From assembly GCF_000375585.1 (NCBI RefSeq), contig NZ_AQWP01000001.1:310001-374000 (forward strand): DNA of 64,000 nt. The letters are read 5' to 3'. This stretch comes from Sinorhizobium meliloti 4H41 (GTDB lineage: Bacteria > Pseudomonadota > Alphaproteobacteria > Rhizobiales > Rhizobiaceae). How positions within the stretch are numbered: the first letter of the stretch is position 1; each line of letters starts with the position of its first letter. Positions 53,795 through 61,541 of the stretch are shown here, piece by piece. The position numbers and the translations under genes were made by a program. The notes under the pieces are model-generated. The model saw only the letters and a program-made list of their open reading frames with translations, was not told the DNA's origin and searched no databases.

Positions 53795-56700
53795 ATGATC
53801 GCGGGGTCCGCAGCCGTCTCCCGGTTGGCGCGCTTTGCCGCAAGGGGGGCCCGTGCGCCGGGCTCCTGGTTCGGGGGCACGGCGCGGGTGGTCTCTTCAT
53901 GTGCGCTCGCGGCACTGGCCGTCATCGACCTTCTGGCGCTCGTGACGTCGGCGCAGGCAGAGACCTTCGGTCCCGGATCGTACACCTACACGGTCCCGCC
54001 CGGCGTGACCCGCGTGAAGGTACGGGTGGTCGGCGGTGTCGGCGGCGCCGGTAACGAGTTTATCGATACCGGCTACAGCAGAGGCGGCGCCGCCCATATC
54101 ATCGATGCGATCGTGAACGTTGTCTTCGGCGACACGATCAGCGGTACTGTTGCGCGCGGTGGCGAAGGCGGCTTTCTGCCGGGCGATTATGCGGAAGGAG
54201 GCACCGGCGTGGGCCGCGGCGGCGATGGCGGCGGAAGGGCGGTCATAACCGGGGGCACCTTTGTTGGCGGCGGCGGCGGCGGCACCTCGCTCGCGCTAAA
54301 TGGGACAAGCATACTGAAGGCGGCCGGCGGCGGCGGCGGCGGCGGCGGCGCTGGAGACTCGAACTTTATCTACCGCTCTCCCGAACACGGTGGAAACGCC
54401 AGCGGGTTCGTATCGAGATCCAACTGCAACACCTCAGGCAATGGCGCGTCAGCGGCTAAAGTTAACAGCGGCGGCAGCGGCGGCGGCGGCGGAGGTGGGT
54501 ATGCTGGAGGCGTAGCCGGCTCGGGATATGCGTACAATGCCTCCGACAACGGAACTCCCTCGACGGGCGGAAGCTCATGCAGAAGCAATCAAAGCAGCCT
54601 GTTCGCGACGGGTCCTTCCACCTCGTCGACCGCGACCAATTCCTCTAATGGCCGCAACGGTGCCGACGGCTATGTGCAAATCCTCGAGCTGAAACCGTCC
54701 CTTTCCAAGAGTTTCGCGGCAGGTTCGGTGAAGAAAGGCGAAAACGTTGCGTTGACCCTCACGATCACCAATCCGGCAGGTGCGGCCGCGCAAAACGGGC
54801 TCTCTTTCACCGATACGCTGCCGAGCGGTCTCGTAGTGGCCGGCGTGCCGGCGGCATTCCAGTGCGGGGGCGAGGTATCGAGAAGCGCCGACGGCAGCAC
54901 GATCGGCCTCAGCGGTGGCAGTCTGGCAGCGGGGCCGAGCAGCTGCACGGTGACGTTGCAGGTCACGGCGGCGGCGTCGCAGGGCTCGGCATCGTGCCCC
55001 AATCCGAGCACCACCAACGGTCCGGGCAATATTTCCGGGCTTTCGTCCAACCTGGCGAACGGCGTAACGGATCAGTGTGTCAGCATCCGGCTGACACCCT
55101 CCCTGACCAAAGCGTTCGGCGCCGCTTCGATCAAGAAAGGCGAGGCGACGACGCTGACCTTCACGCTGTCCAACCCGAGCGGTTCGGGCGCGCAGACCGG
55201 GCTCTCCTTCACCGACACGCTGCCGAATGGATTGACGCTCGCCAGTGCACCGGCTGCCTCGCAATGCGGCGGCACGGTCACCGGCAGCGCCGACGGCAAA
55301 ACGGTCACCTTGAGCGGTGGCAGTCTGGGAGCGGGACCGAGCAGCTGCACGGTGACGGCGCAGGTCACGACGGCGACATCGCAGGACCCGGCCTCCTGCG
55401 CCAATCCGAGCACGACCAATGGTGCGGCCAATATCACCGCGATCTCGGCCAATCTCGCAAACACGGTGACCGACCAGTGCCTCGGTGTCACGCCCGTCAC
55501 GCCGGTCGTGACGATCGCGAAGATCTCCGATGGCGGTACGGGGACCTTCACCTTCAAAGGCACGGCGGCGAACCACAACGGCTTTCCGACCGACGGCAGC
55601 TACAGCCTTGCGACGTCGGCGCCGGGGACCGCGGTGACCGGAAATCCGGTCACGCTCGCCGCGGCGGATGTGCCGACCGCGATCGAGGAGTCCCTGCCGC
55701 CCGGGTGGCGGCTGGGCTCGGCGCGCTGCGAGGATCAGAACTGGCAGCAAACCGGCAATCCCCGGGGAGAAGTGATAGGCTCGGTTGCCGACGGCAGAAC
55801 GCTGGTGATCCCGGCGGCGAACGCCAGGGCCGGCGCCAAGCTCGTCTGCAGCTTCACCAACCGCTTTGTCGGCTTCACTCTCTCCGGACAGGTGATCCGC
55901 GACGACGGCACCGGCGGCGGCACCGCCCACAACGCCGCACTGGACGGCGGCGAGGCAGGCCTTGGCGGCGTTCCTGTCCGCTTCACCGATTGCGGGGCCA
56001 CCACCTATGCCAGCACGGTTACGGCCGGCGACGGCACGTTCTCGCTGCCGCTTGCCGGGCCTGCCGGCGGGGCCAGCGTCTGCGTCGTGCGCGATCCGGT
56101 GACCGAGCTTGCCGGGGTCAGCGGCGGAGCCGGCAATACCGGCGGCACGGTCGCGACGCCCGGATACGATGCCGTCGCCTTCACTTACAATACGACGACC
56201 GATTATCATTCCGTCCGTTTCGGCGTCATCGAGAGGCCGAGACTTGCTGATGACGGCGCGGCGACGGTGGCGCCGGGGGGCACGGTGTTTCTGGCGCATC
56301 GCTACACGGCCACGACCGCGGCGACGGCCAGCTTCTCCATCGCCAATGCCATCGGCCGGCCCGCTCTGTCCGCCTTCACCTACACGCTCTTTCGGGATGA
56401 AGACTGCTCGGGAACGCTCGATAGCGGCGAAACCGCGGCGGCCGGAGCGGTCAGTGTCGCTGCGGGCGAGGAGGTGTGCCTGATCGTGCGGGTGCAGGCG
56501 TCGGCCGGTGCGGCCGGGGGCGCCGCCCTCGAATATGACGTGACCGCCGACACGGCGCTTTCGGGCACGCTGGCGTCGCTGGCCCCGCTCACCGATCACG
56601 ACGTGCTGACGGTGCCGGCAGCCGGCACGATCAGCCTGGTCAAGCGGGTGCGCAACGTGACGTCGGGCAGCGGCTTCGCGGTCTCCTCGGCCGGCGCGCC

Positions 56701-56971
56701 CGGCGACATCCTCGAATACCGGATCGCCTTCACCAACCCGTCGGCAGAGGCGGTGTCCGAGCTCTCGATCCAGGACGAGACGCCGGCCTATACCAGGCTC
56801 TCCGGTCCCCCCGCTGCCGCCGTCGCACCCTCGGGCATGAGCTGCACCCTGACCGTTCCGGCCGCCGGAGGTGTGAGCGGCTATGCCGGCCCCCTGCGCT
56901 GGGACTGCACCGGAACCATGAGCCCCGGCGCCACGGGCAACGTCGCATTCCAGGTCAGGATCGCGAACTAA
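53795..56971 (+). CDS. Exported glycine-rich DUF11 protein (cluster gene 3)
   Basis: 1058 aa. Unusually long signal peptide (about 1-55, cleavage after AQA). A glycine-rich domain follows (about 57-300) starting VPPGVTRVKVRVVGGVGGAG and containing an eight-Gly run, comparable to poly-Gly surface domains. Then two near-identical DUF11-like repeats of 134 aa (about 299-432 and 433-566: PSLSKSF..GSVKKGE and PSLTKAFG..SIKKGE), a SpaA/prealbumin-like stretch (VVTIAKISDGGTGTFTFKG, IEESLPPGWRL, CSFTNRFVGF), and a last DUF11 unit ending GNVAFQVRIAN. Free cysteines in each repeat could form disulfides. No anchor is seen. It may be a secreted partner of the barrel protein. Confidence 0.82.
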   Translation: MIAGSAAVSRLARFAARGARAPGSWFGGTARVVSSCALAALAVIDLLALVTSAQAETFGPGSYTYTVPPGVTRVKVRVVGGVGGAGNEFIDTGYSRGGAAHIIDAIVNVVFGDTISGTVARGGEGGFLPGDYAEGGTGVGRGGDGGGRAVITGGTFVGGGGGGTSLALNGTSILKAAGGGGGGGGAGDSNFIYRSPEHGGNASGFVSRSNCNTSGNGASAAKVNSGGSGGGGGGGYAGGVAGSGYAYNASDNGTPSTGGSSCRSNQSSLFATGPSTSSTATNSSNGRNGADGYVQILELKPSLSKSFAAGSVKKGENVALTLTITNPAGAAAQNGLSFTDTLPSGLVVAGVPAAFQCGGEVSRSADGSTIGLSGGSLAAGPSSCTVTLQVTAAASQGSASCPNPSTTNGPGNISGLSSNLANGVTDQCVSIRLTPSLTKAFGAASIKKGEATTLTFTLSNPSGSGAQTGLSFTDTLPNGLTLASAPAASQCGGTVTGSADGKTVTLSGGSLGAGPSSCTVTAQVTTATSQDPASCANPSTTNGAANITAISANLANTVTDQCLGVTPVTPVVTIAKISDGGTGTFTFKGTAANHNGFPTDGSYSLATSAPGTAVTGNPVTLAAADVPTAIEESLPPGWRLGSARCEDQNWQQTGNPRGEVIGSVADGRTLVIPAANARAGAKLVCSFTNRFVGFTLSGQVIRDDGTGGGTAHNAALDGGEAGLGGVPVRFTDCGATTYASTVTAGDGTFSLPLAGPAGGASVCVVRDPVTELAGVSGGAGNTGGTVATPGYDAVAFTYNTTTDYHSVRFGVIERPRLADDGAATVAPGGTVFLAHRYTATTAATASFSIANAIGRPALSAFTYTLFRDEDCSGTLDSGETAAAGAVSVAAGEEVCLIVRVQASAGAAGGAALEYDVTADTALSGTLASLAPLTDHDVLTVPAAGTISLVKRVRNVTSGSGFAVSSAGAPGDILEYRIAFTNPSAEAVSELSIQDETPAYTRLSGPPAAAVAPSGMSCTLTVPAAGGVSGYAGPLRWDCTGTMSPGATGNVAFQVRIAN
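54326..54349 (+). repeat. (GGC)8 trinucleotide repeat inside the glycine-rich gene
   Basis: Eight uninterrupted GGC codons giving an eight-glycine run. A second shorter run lies around 54268-54282. Length changes would stay in frame and alter only the poly-Gly tract. Confidence 0.9.
54689..55492 (+). repeat. Tandem duplication of a 402-bp DUF11 module
   Basis: Unit 1 is 54689-55090, unit 2 is 55091-55492, both within the glycine-rich gene. DNA identity is high in places, e.g. AGCGGTGGCAGTCTGG and CCGAGCAGCTGCACGGTGAC occur in both, so the duplication is recent or kept alike by recombination. Confidence 0.85.
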
Positions 56972-57082
56972 GGGCTGTTGAGCGGTTTTGTCGGCACGCA
57001 TGGCGATGCGTTTGAATTCCTTGAGTACCGACGGTGCGCCACTGCATGTGTCCCTGATCGTAGCCGATCAAAGGACAAAAAC

Positions 57083-57102
57083 ATGCAGCAGCTCAAAGTG
57101 CT
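57083..57102. repeat. Short dispersed repeat, copy of the 58748 type
   Basis: ATGCAGCAGCTCAAAGTGCT; matches the element at 58748-58772 with small changes. The pattern is characteristic of rhizobial RIME-like intergenic repeats (from general knowledge, not compared here). Confidence 0.55.
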
Positions 57103-57128
57103 TTTCGGAGGACTGCGATCTCTCCTCA

Positions 57129-57247
57129 CCTCATCCCTGTGCTCGTCACAGGGATGAGAGCAGCGCCGCGTCTGCGGCGCGGGAAGCGTTCTTTCAGCCC
57201 AAGGACTTGGTCTGGGCTGGATTCCTGTGACGAGCACAGGAATGAGG
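57129..57247. repeat. Nested palindromic element (MITE/RIME-like), copy A
   Basis: 119 bp with 27-bp terminal inverted arms (57129-57155 and 57221-57247) that match with three differences. Each arm is itself a hairpin, CCTGTG-CTCGT-CACAGG. The centre has CGCCGCG-TCT-GCGGCGCG and AGCCCAAGGACTTGGTCTGG. Copy B follows 128 bp later in the same orientation. Confidence 0.8.
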
Positions 57248-57375
57248 AACTGGGATGTGCGGCTACTACATCGAAGCGAAGCGGGACGCTGTATACGGGC
57301 GTGACCCGGGACCCGTCGTGTCGCCTCACTATCTTCACGGTTTATGAAGCGCGCCGAGGGACCGCACCCTCTCCA

Positions 57376-57492
57376 CCTCATCCCCTGTGCTCGTCACAGG
57401 GATCCAGCAGCGCCGCGTCTGCGGCGCGGGAGAGTTTCTCCAGCCCAAGGACTTGGTCTGCCTGGATTCCTGTAACGAGCACAGGAATGAGG
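57376..57492. repeat. Nested palindromic element (MITE/RIME-like), copy B
   Basis: 117 bp, same arms and centre as copy A with a few changes (one extra C in the left arm, GTAACG for GTGACG in the right arm). Direct orientation relative to copy A. Confidence 0.8.
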
Positions 57493-57673
57493 AAATCAAA
57501 CAAGTGGCGGCGCGAGGGGCAGTCTTATTTGCTCATAAGCGGGCATTCGTGGCCTAAGCGGGTGTGAAATTCACGCTGGCCGGGAGCGATCGGCGCCCCG
57601 GCCGTGCGGCAAATCGTGCGTCGTATTGCCATTCTGCAGCCGGCAGATGGACGGCGTTTCGGACGGAGGCACT

Positions 57674-58171
57674 GTGAGGCACTGGATCATATCATCGCTC
57701 TTGGCGGCCGGGCTTGCCTTGGCCTCGTGGAACGTGGCCGCGCAGGAACAGGCGGCGCCGTTGTCGGTCAGCCTTGCAGCGCAAAGCGTCGAGACCGGGG
57801 AGGACGGCAAGGAGACCTTCTCGTCGGCCGATGCGGCTGCTCCGGGTGCTCTCCTGCAATATACGGGACGTTACAGCAACGTGTCGAAAGAACCGCTTTC
57901 CGGCTTGATCATCAATGGGCCGATCCCGGCCAACACCTCGTTCATAGATGCGGGGCTGGCGGTTTCGCAGAAGGCGGCCTTCGAGGTGCTGATCGAGGGT
58001 GAATCCTGGCAGAGTATCCCGGCCTATAAGACGGTCGTTCTGGCAGACGGGACGAAGAGCCGCGTCGTGGCCGAGGCATCGGATTACCGCCAGATCCGCT
58101 GGCGGCTTGCGGAAGCTCTCGCGCCGGGCGCAACCCTGGTCACCGTCTACCGCGTGCAGGTCGGGCAGTAG
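57674..58171 (+). CDS. Small exported DUF11-like protein (cluster gene 4)
   Basis: 165 aa from a GTG at 57674, with GGAGG 4 nt upstream. This start gives a standard signal peptide (MRHWIISSLLAAGLALASWN, cleavage near VAAQE). The mature part is one beta-sandwich domain: PGALLQYTGRYSNVSKEPLSG, IPANTSFIDAG, then ASDYRQIRWRLAEALAPGATL and the final strand VYRVQVGQ. This is the minimal, single-domain version of the repeats in the larger neighbours. It could be a subunit, cap or periplasmic chaperone-like partner (inference). Starts at 57626 or 57647 would place non-signal sequence in front. Confidence 0.78.
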   Translation: MRHWIISSLLAAGLALASWNVAAQEQAAPLSVSLAAQSVETGEDGKETFSSADAAAPGALLQYTGRYSNVSKEPLSGLIINGPIPANTSFIDAGLAVSQKAAFEVLIEGESWQSIPAYKTVVLADGTKSRVVAEASDYRQIRWRLAEALAPGATLVTVYRVQVGQ

Positions 58172-58217
58172 CAAAGAAGGCTGAGCGGCATCGGGCCTGC
58201 CTGTGCCGCTGTCCCGA

Positions 58218-58688
58218 TCATGACGGGTGGCTGAACCGGGCGACCCGCGCGTCCTTCGTGAGGTTGCGAAAATTGGTGCCGCTCATATGCACGAGCGTCC
58301 TGTGGTCGCCGCCCTCGAAATAGACGTCGTTTGCCCTGTCGAGGCTCTCGTCGAGAATGACCGGCACGCCATAGGCCTCCCCGATTGGCGGGACGGCTCC
58401 GGTCTCGCAATCGTTGAAGAGCTCGCTGACCTCTTCCTCCGAGGCGAGGCCGAGACGGCGGTTCATGACGTCCTGCAGGGTGGAGAGCTCGACCCGATGC
58501 GTGGCCGGGACGACGGCGAGCGCATAGCCCATCTCGTGGTGAACGACCACGGACTTGGCGAGCCTGTTGCCCGGCACATGGGCGGCTTCGGCGGTCTGAC
58601 TGGTGGTTGCGGTACGGTGATGCGCGAGGGTGTCGTAGGTGATCCCTTCGCTGTCGATATAGTCCTGAAGTCTCCTGGCGATCGTCAT
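58218..58688 (-). CDS. YbaK/EbsC-type aminoacyl-tRNA deacylase domain protein
   Basis: 156 aa, single YbaK domain. The conserved Lys region GNRLAKSVVVHHEMGYALAVVPATHRVEL, Gly-containing loop GAVPPIGEAYGVPVILDESL and GGDHRTLVHMSG correspond to the substrate pocket. Members trim mischarged Cys-tRNA-Pro or Ala-tRNA-Pro in trans. Which mischarged tRNA is used cannot be told from sequence. It is convergent with the last surface-cluster gene, 46 bp apart, and unrelated to it in function. Confidence 0.88.
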   Translation of the reverse strand: MTIARRLQDYIDSEGITYDTLAHHRTATTSQTAEAAHVPGNRLAKSVVVHHEMGYALAVVPATHRVELSTLQDVMNRRLGLASEEEVSELFNDCETGAVPPIGEAYGVPVILDESLDRANDVYFEGGDHRTLVHMSGTNFRNLTKDARVARFSHPS

Positions 58689-58747
58689 CGTAGGCGCCTC
58701 TCCTATCCTGCTGCAGTCTCCCCAAGCCGTTTGGACTCAAGAAAAAA

Positions 58748-58772
58748 ATGCAGCGCTTCAAAGTGCTACAGC
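58748..58772. repeat. Short dispersed palindromic repeat
   Basis: ATGCAGCGCTTCAAAGTGC followed by TACAGC; the inverted core is GCGCTT/AAGTGC. A close relative lies at 57083 and a decayed one at 59811. It lies just upstream of the ybaK-type gene (start 58688). Confidence 0.6.
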
Positions 58773-58872
58773 AGCTTTCGGGCGTCCGGCGGGACGCGGG
58801 GCACTGTAGTGACGCGGAAGATGACATTCTCCTCTCATCATCGGAGGAGTCAACGGCCAACGGCCGGGTCTG

Positions 58873-59550
58873 CTACCACACGTAGGGCACGAGCCGGTAG
58901 CGCACGCGTTCCGCATAGGCAGCGTAGCCGGCGAGGCCTGTACGCAGCGCCTTTTCCTCTATGCCGACCCGGATCGCGAGCAATGCCGCCAGTCCGAGTG
59001 CCACGAGCAGGCCCCACCAGGAGCCCAGGAACAAAGAGGTTGCGGCGACGAAGAGAAGACTGCCCGTATAGAAGGGATGACGGACGTAACGATAGGGTCC
59101 CGTGGTGATCACGCTTTGCGCACGCTCCGTCTGCACCTTGACGACCGGCGATGCGAAGCTGTTTTCGCGCAACGTCCGATAGCTGAATCCGATGGAGAGG
59201 ACGAGGAGCAGCGCACCCAGAGCCTGCACCCAGACCGGCATGGAAGACCATTTGAATCTCGCTGCATCGAGCGCCATGAAGGCGAAGCCGGCGACAAGGA
59301 ACAGGAGAATCACCGAAAGGAGCACCTTGTCGGCGAGCGGCTGACCCTCCTGGATTGGGGCAGCCAGTCTTTCCTTGAGCAGGGCGGGATCGTGCCGGGC
59401 AAGGAGCAGCCCGACGAGGAACGAAAGCGCAAGCGTGAGGAACAGGTAGGCCCACGCCGCGGGCCAGGCGAGCGTTCCGGCCGACAGAAAGAGGACGCCT
59501 CCGATGAACCCGAACCAGACGATCGTCTGTACGGTCAGCCTGACAAGCAT
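58873..59550 (-). CDS. ICMT/PEMT-like membrane methyltransferase family protein
   Basis: 225 aa with about five membrane helices. The C-terminal part has the isoprenylcysteine carboxyl methyltransferase-like signature TTGPYRYVRHPFYTGSLLF followed by LAIRVGIEEKALR, which forms the AdoMet pocket in this fold. Bacterial members methylate small lipids or unknown acceptors; true protein prenylation is absent from bacteria. The ATG at 59550 opens directly at the first helix with GGAG upstream; the frame to 59712 adds a charged, non-homologous leader. Confidence 0.85.
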   Translation of the reverse strand: MLVRLTVQTIVWFGFIGGVLFLSAGTLAWPAAWAYLFLTLALSFLVGLLLARHDPALLKERLAAPIQEGQPLADKVLLSVILLFLVAGFAFMALDAARFKWSSMPVWVQALGALLLVLSIGFSYRTLRENSFASPVVKVQTERAQSVITTGPYRYVRHPFYTGSLLFVAATSLFLGSWWGLLVALGLAALLAIRVGIEEKALRTGLAGYAAYAERVRYRLVPYVW

Positions 59551-59901
59551 GAGCAAGCTCCTGCATAGTTTGTGCGATGAAGGGCGCTTTAGAGCGATGG
59601 ACTCCTGGAGATAGTGTTCCGGCCAGCGCTCGCAACTCTCATCTGAGGCGGGTGAAGTGGTATTGAACGGGGCGCGCCCGCGACGTTCCATCGGGTGCTC
59701 GCCGGCGTTCACACACTTGTGCTTCGCGCGGAACTTAAAGTCGCATAACGGATTCCCATATTAGATCCGCTGCACCTTCGCTTGAGCCTTGACCGGCTCA
59801 GGATCAAGGCATGCGGCAATGCGAAGCACTACAGCCCCTTGCACGTCGAACCGGACGTGCGGTGCTGGAGCAGCACTCGCCGTCCGCAAAGGAGGGACGC
59901 G
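59551..59901. other. Divergent intergenic region with a decayed repeat
   Basis: 351 bases between the ICMT-like gene and a 35-codon gene. A degenerate short repeat lies at 59811-59835 (ATGCGGCAATGCGAAGCACT then ACAGC), related to the elements at 57083 and 58748. A GC-skewed stretch near 59640-59710 shows no gene. Confidence 0.45.
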
Positions 59902-60009
59902 ATGTATCGCTATATGATGAAGGAACTGATGCTCATCATCGCCGGCCTGACGGTCTGTGCGGTGCTGTTCCTGCTCGTCCTGTCGCAGGGAGCGGCCGCA
60001 TCCTTTTAA
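59902..60009 (+). CDS. Small single-span membrane protein, 35 aa
   Basis: 35 aa. It begins MYRYMMKELM and then forms one clear membrane helix (about 8-30, LIIAGLTVCAVLFLLVLSQG), ending GAAASF. A strong Shine-Dalgarno GGAGGG lies 7 nt upstream of the ATG, better than for most genes here, which is the main reason to call it. A longer in-frame start at 59782 would run through the repeat region and is not supported. Function unknown; small hydrophobic peptides of this kind often modulate membrane complexes or act as toxins. Convergent with the DUF1810 gene. Confidence 0.65.
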   Translation: MYRYMMKELMLIIAGLTVCAVLFLLVLSQGAAASF

Positions 60010-60016
60010 GCGCGGT

Positions 60017-60451
60017 TCAGCTCTTCCCGAGAATCTCGATCGTCCTCGGGTCCCGGACGCCGTCGAAGTAAAGGTCGAGCGCCCGGGTGAAGGCGCCGAC
60101 ATCAGGCGCCGCCGCTTCGAAGAGCGTCATCGATGAGCAAAACTTCAGATCGTCCGGCCGGCCGAAGATCTCAAGAGCGTTGCGCCCCCTGACCCCATTG
60201 ACCGCTTCCGTGCATTCGAGAATACGTCGGCCGAGAAGCGGATGTTCGACATAGGCGCGCGCCTCGCCGAGGCCCGACAGCGCATAAAAACGGGCCGTCG
60301 GCGAATGGCCGAGGCCCGCGATCTGCGGAAAGATGAACCACATCCAGTGGGTCCGCTTGGCCCCGGCACGAAGCTCCGCAAGCGCAGCCGGATAGGTGCC
60401 TTCCTGCGCCGCGACGAAGCGTTCGAGATCGAATGCCTCCCTCGTCATCAC
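60017..60451 (-). CDS. DUF1810 family protein
   Basis: 144 aa with the DUF1810 pattern: FDLERFVAAQEGTYPAALAELRAG, WMWFIFPQIAGLGHSPTARFYAL and GRPDDLKFCSSMTLFEA. The family (YfaZ-like calpastatin name in some annotations) has no proven function. The first two codons are both ATG. It ends 8 bp from the 35-aa gene on the opposite strand and follows the aldo-keto reductase gene 20 bp downstream on the same strand, so it is probably in one transcript with it. Confidence 0.85.
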   Translation of the reverse strand: MMTREAFDLERFVAAQEGTYPAALAELRAGAKRTHWMWFIFPQIAGLGHSPTARFYALSGLGEARAYVEHPLLGRRILECTEAVNGVRGRNALEIFGRPDDLKFCSSMTLFEAAAPDVGAFTRALDLYFDGVRDPRTIEILGKS

Positions 60452-60470
60452 CCTCTCACCACTTCATCCA

Positions 60471-61457
60471 TCACCAGCGCTGATGAACATGAACCTTGAC
60501 GAGCCGCTCGTAAAGCGCCGCGATTGCCGCGAGCGTCGCGCCGTCGATCGGCGCAAGGGCGCTGGCGGCGGCGTTCGATTGCGCCTGCGCGGCATTGCGG
60601 GCTCCGGGGATAACGACGGAAACGGCGTCTTGCGCGAGGATCCAGCGCAAGGCGAATTGCGCCATCGGCACATTCGCGGGCACCAGCGTACGAAGCTCGT
60701 CGACCGCCTGCAGCGCCACGTCGAAGGGCACGCCGGCAAAGGTCTCCCCGACGTCGAAGGCTTCGCCGTCACGATTGAAGTTGCGGTGGTCGTCTGGAGC
60801 AAAGACCGTATCTTTGCCGATCTTGCCCGAAAGCAAGCCGGACGCCAGCGGCACGCGCACGATGACGCCGACATTCTTTTTTTTCGCCTCGGCGAAGAAT
60901 AGGTCCTGCGGCCGCTGGCGAAAGATGTTGTAGATGATCTGGACCGTGGCGACGCCCGGATATTCGATAGCCTTCAGGGCCTCTTCGACCTTCTCGACCG
61001 AGACGCCGTAATGGCGGATCTTGCCCTTGGTCACCAGCCCATCGAGCGCGCCGAAGACCTCGGGCCGGTAGTAGACCTCCGGCGGTGGGCAGTGGAGCTG
61101 GACGAGATCAAGCGTTTCGACGCCGAGATTTGCGAGGCTGCGGTCGATGAAGGCCTCGATATTGCCGCCTGTATAGCCCTCCACCACGTGCGGATTGAGC
61201 CGGCGCCCCGCCTTCGTGGCGACGAATGGTTTCTCCCCGCCCCGTTCCCGCAGCACCGCGGCGATGATTTTTTCGGAACGCCCGTCGCCATAGACGTCCG
61301 CCGTGTCGATGAAGGTGACGCCGCTGTCGAGGGCGGCATTGAGCGCGCGCTTGCCATCCTCCTCGCTGACGTCGCCCCAGGAGCCGCCGATTTGCCAGGC
61401 GCCGAAACCGATCTCCGAAATCGTGGCGCCCGTTCGTCCCAAGATCCTTGTTTTCAT
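60471..61457 (-). CDS. Aldo-keto reductase
   Basis: 328 aa NADPH-dependent reductase of the AKR superfamily. The catalytic tetrad is visible: Asp and Tyr in FIDTADVYGDGRSE, Lys in FVATKAGRRLNP, His in LVQLHCPPPE. The N-terminus MKTRILGRTGATISEIGFGAWQ and C-terminal cofactor region VVIPGARNAAQAQSN are typical of AKR11-13-type bacterial enzymes. The ATG at 61457 follows GAGAGG; one at 61475 would add six residues. Substrate unknown, probably small aldehydes or ketones. Confidence 0.9.
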   Translation of the reverse strand: MKTRILGRTGATISEIGFGAWQIGGSWGDVSEEDGKRALNAALDSGVTFIDTADVYGDGRSEKIIAAVLRERGGEKPFVATKAGRRLNPHVVEGYTGGNIEAFIDRSLANLGVETLDLVQLHCPPPEVYYRPEVFGALDGLVTKGKIRHYGVSVEKVEEALKAIEYPGVATVQIIYNIFRQRPQDLFFAEAKKKNVGVIVRVPLASGLLSGKIGKDTVFAPDDHRNFNRDGEAFDVGETFAGVPFDVALQAVDELRTLVPANVPMAQFALRWILAQDAVSVVIPGARNAAQAQSNAAASALAPIDGATLAAIAALYERLVKVHVHQRW

Positions 61458-61541
61458 CGAATGTATCCTCTCCATCTTGCTGCCGGAACTTCAGCTCCGG
61501 GTGGTTGGCATAACTATGACGAGAGTGGCGCAGATGAAAGC

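Larger units (their letters stand above)
56972..57673. other. Repeat-rich intergenic region inside the surface cluster
   Basis: 702 bases. Contains a short ATGCAGC...CAAAGTGCT repeat (57083-57102) and two long palindromic elements (57129-57247 and 57376-57492), each listed separately. Short open frames here run through the repeats and are not called. Confidence 0.6.

Noticed and set aside
53565-53798. 77-codon frame between cluster genes 2 and 3
   Set aside because: No Shine-Dalgarno sequence and no signal or domain; overlaps the start of the next gene.
47466-53915. A 2149-codon open frame on the minus strand opposite the giant barrel gene
   Set aside because: It lies antisense to a gene with clear signal peptide and domain content, has no recognisable motif, and long antisense frames are expected in GC-rich DNA with strong codon bias.
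54575-57001. An 808-codon minus-strand frame opposite the glycine-rich gene
   Set aside because: Arg/Gly/His-rich composition with no domain; a shadow of the plus-strand gene and its duplication.
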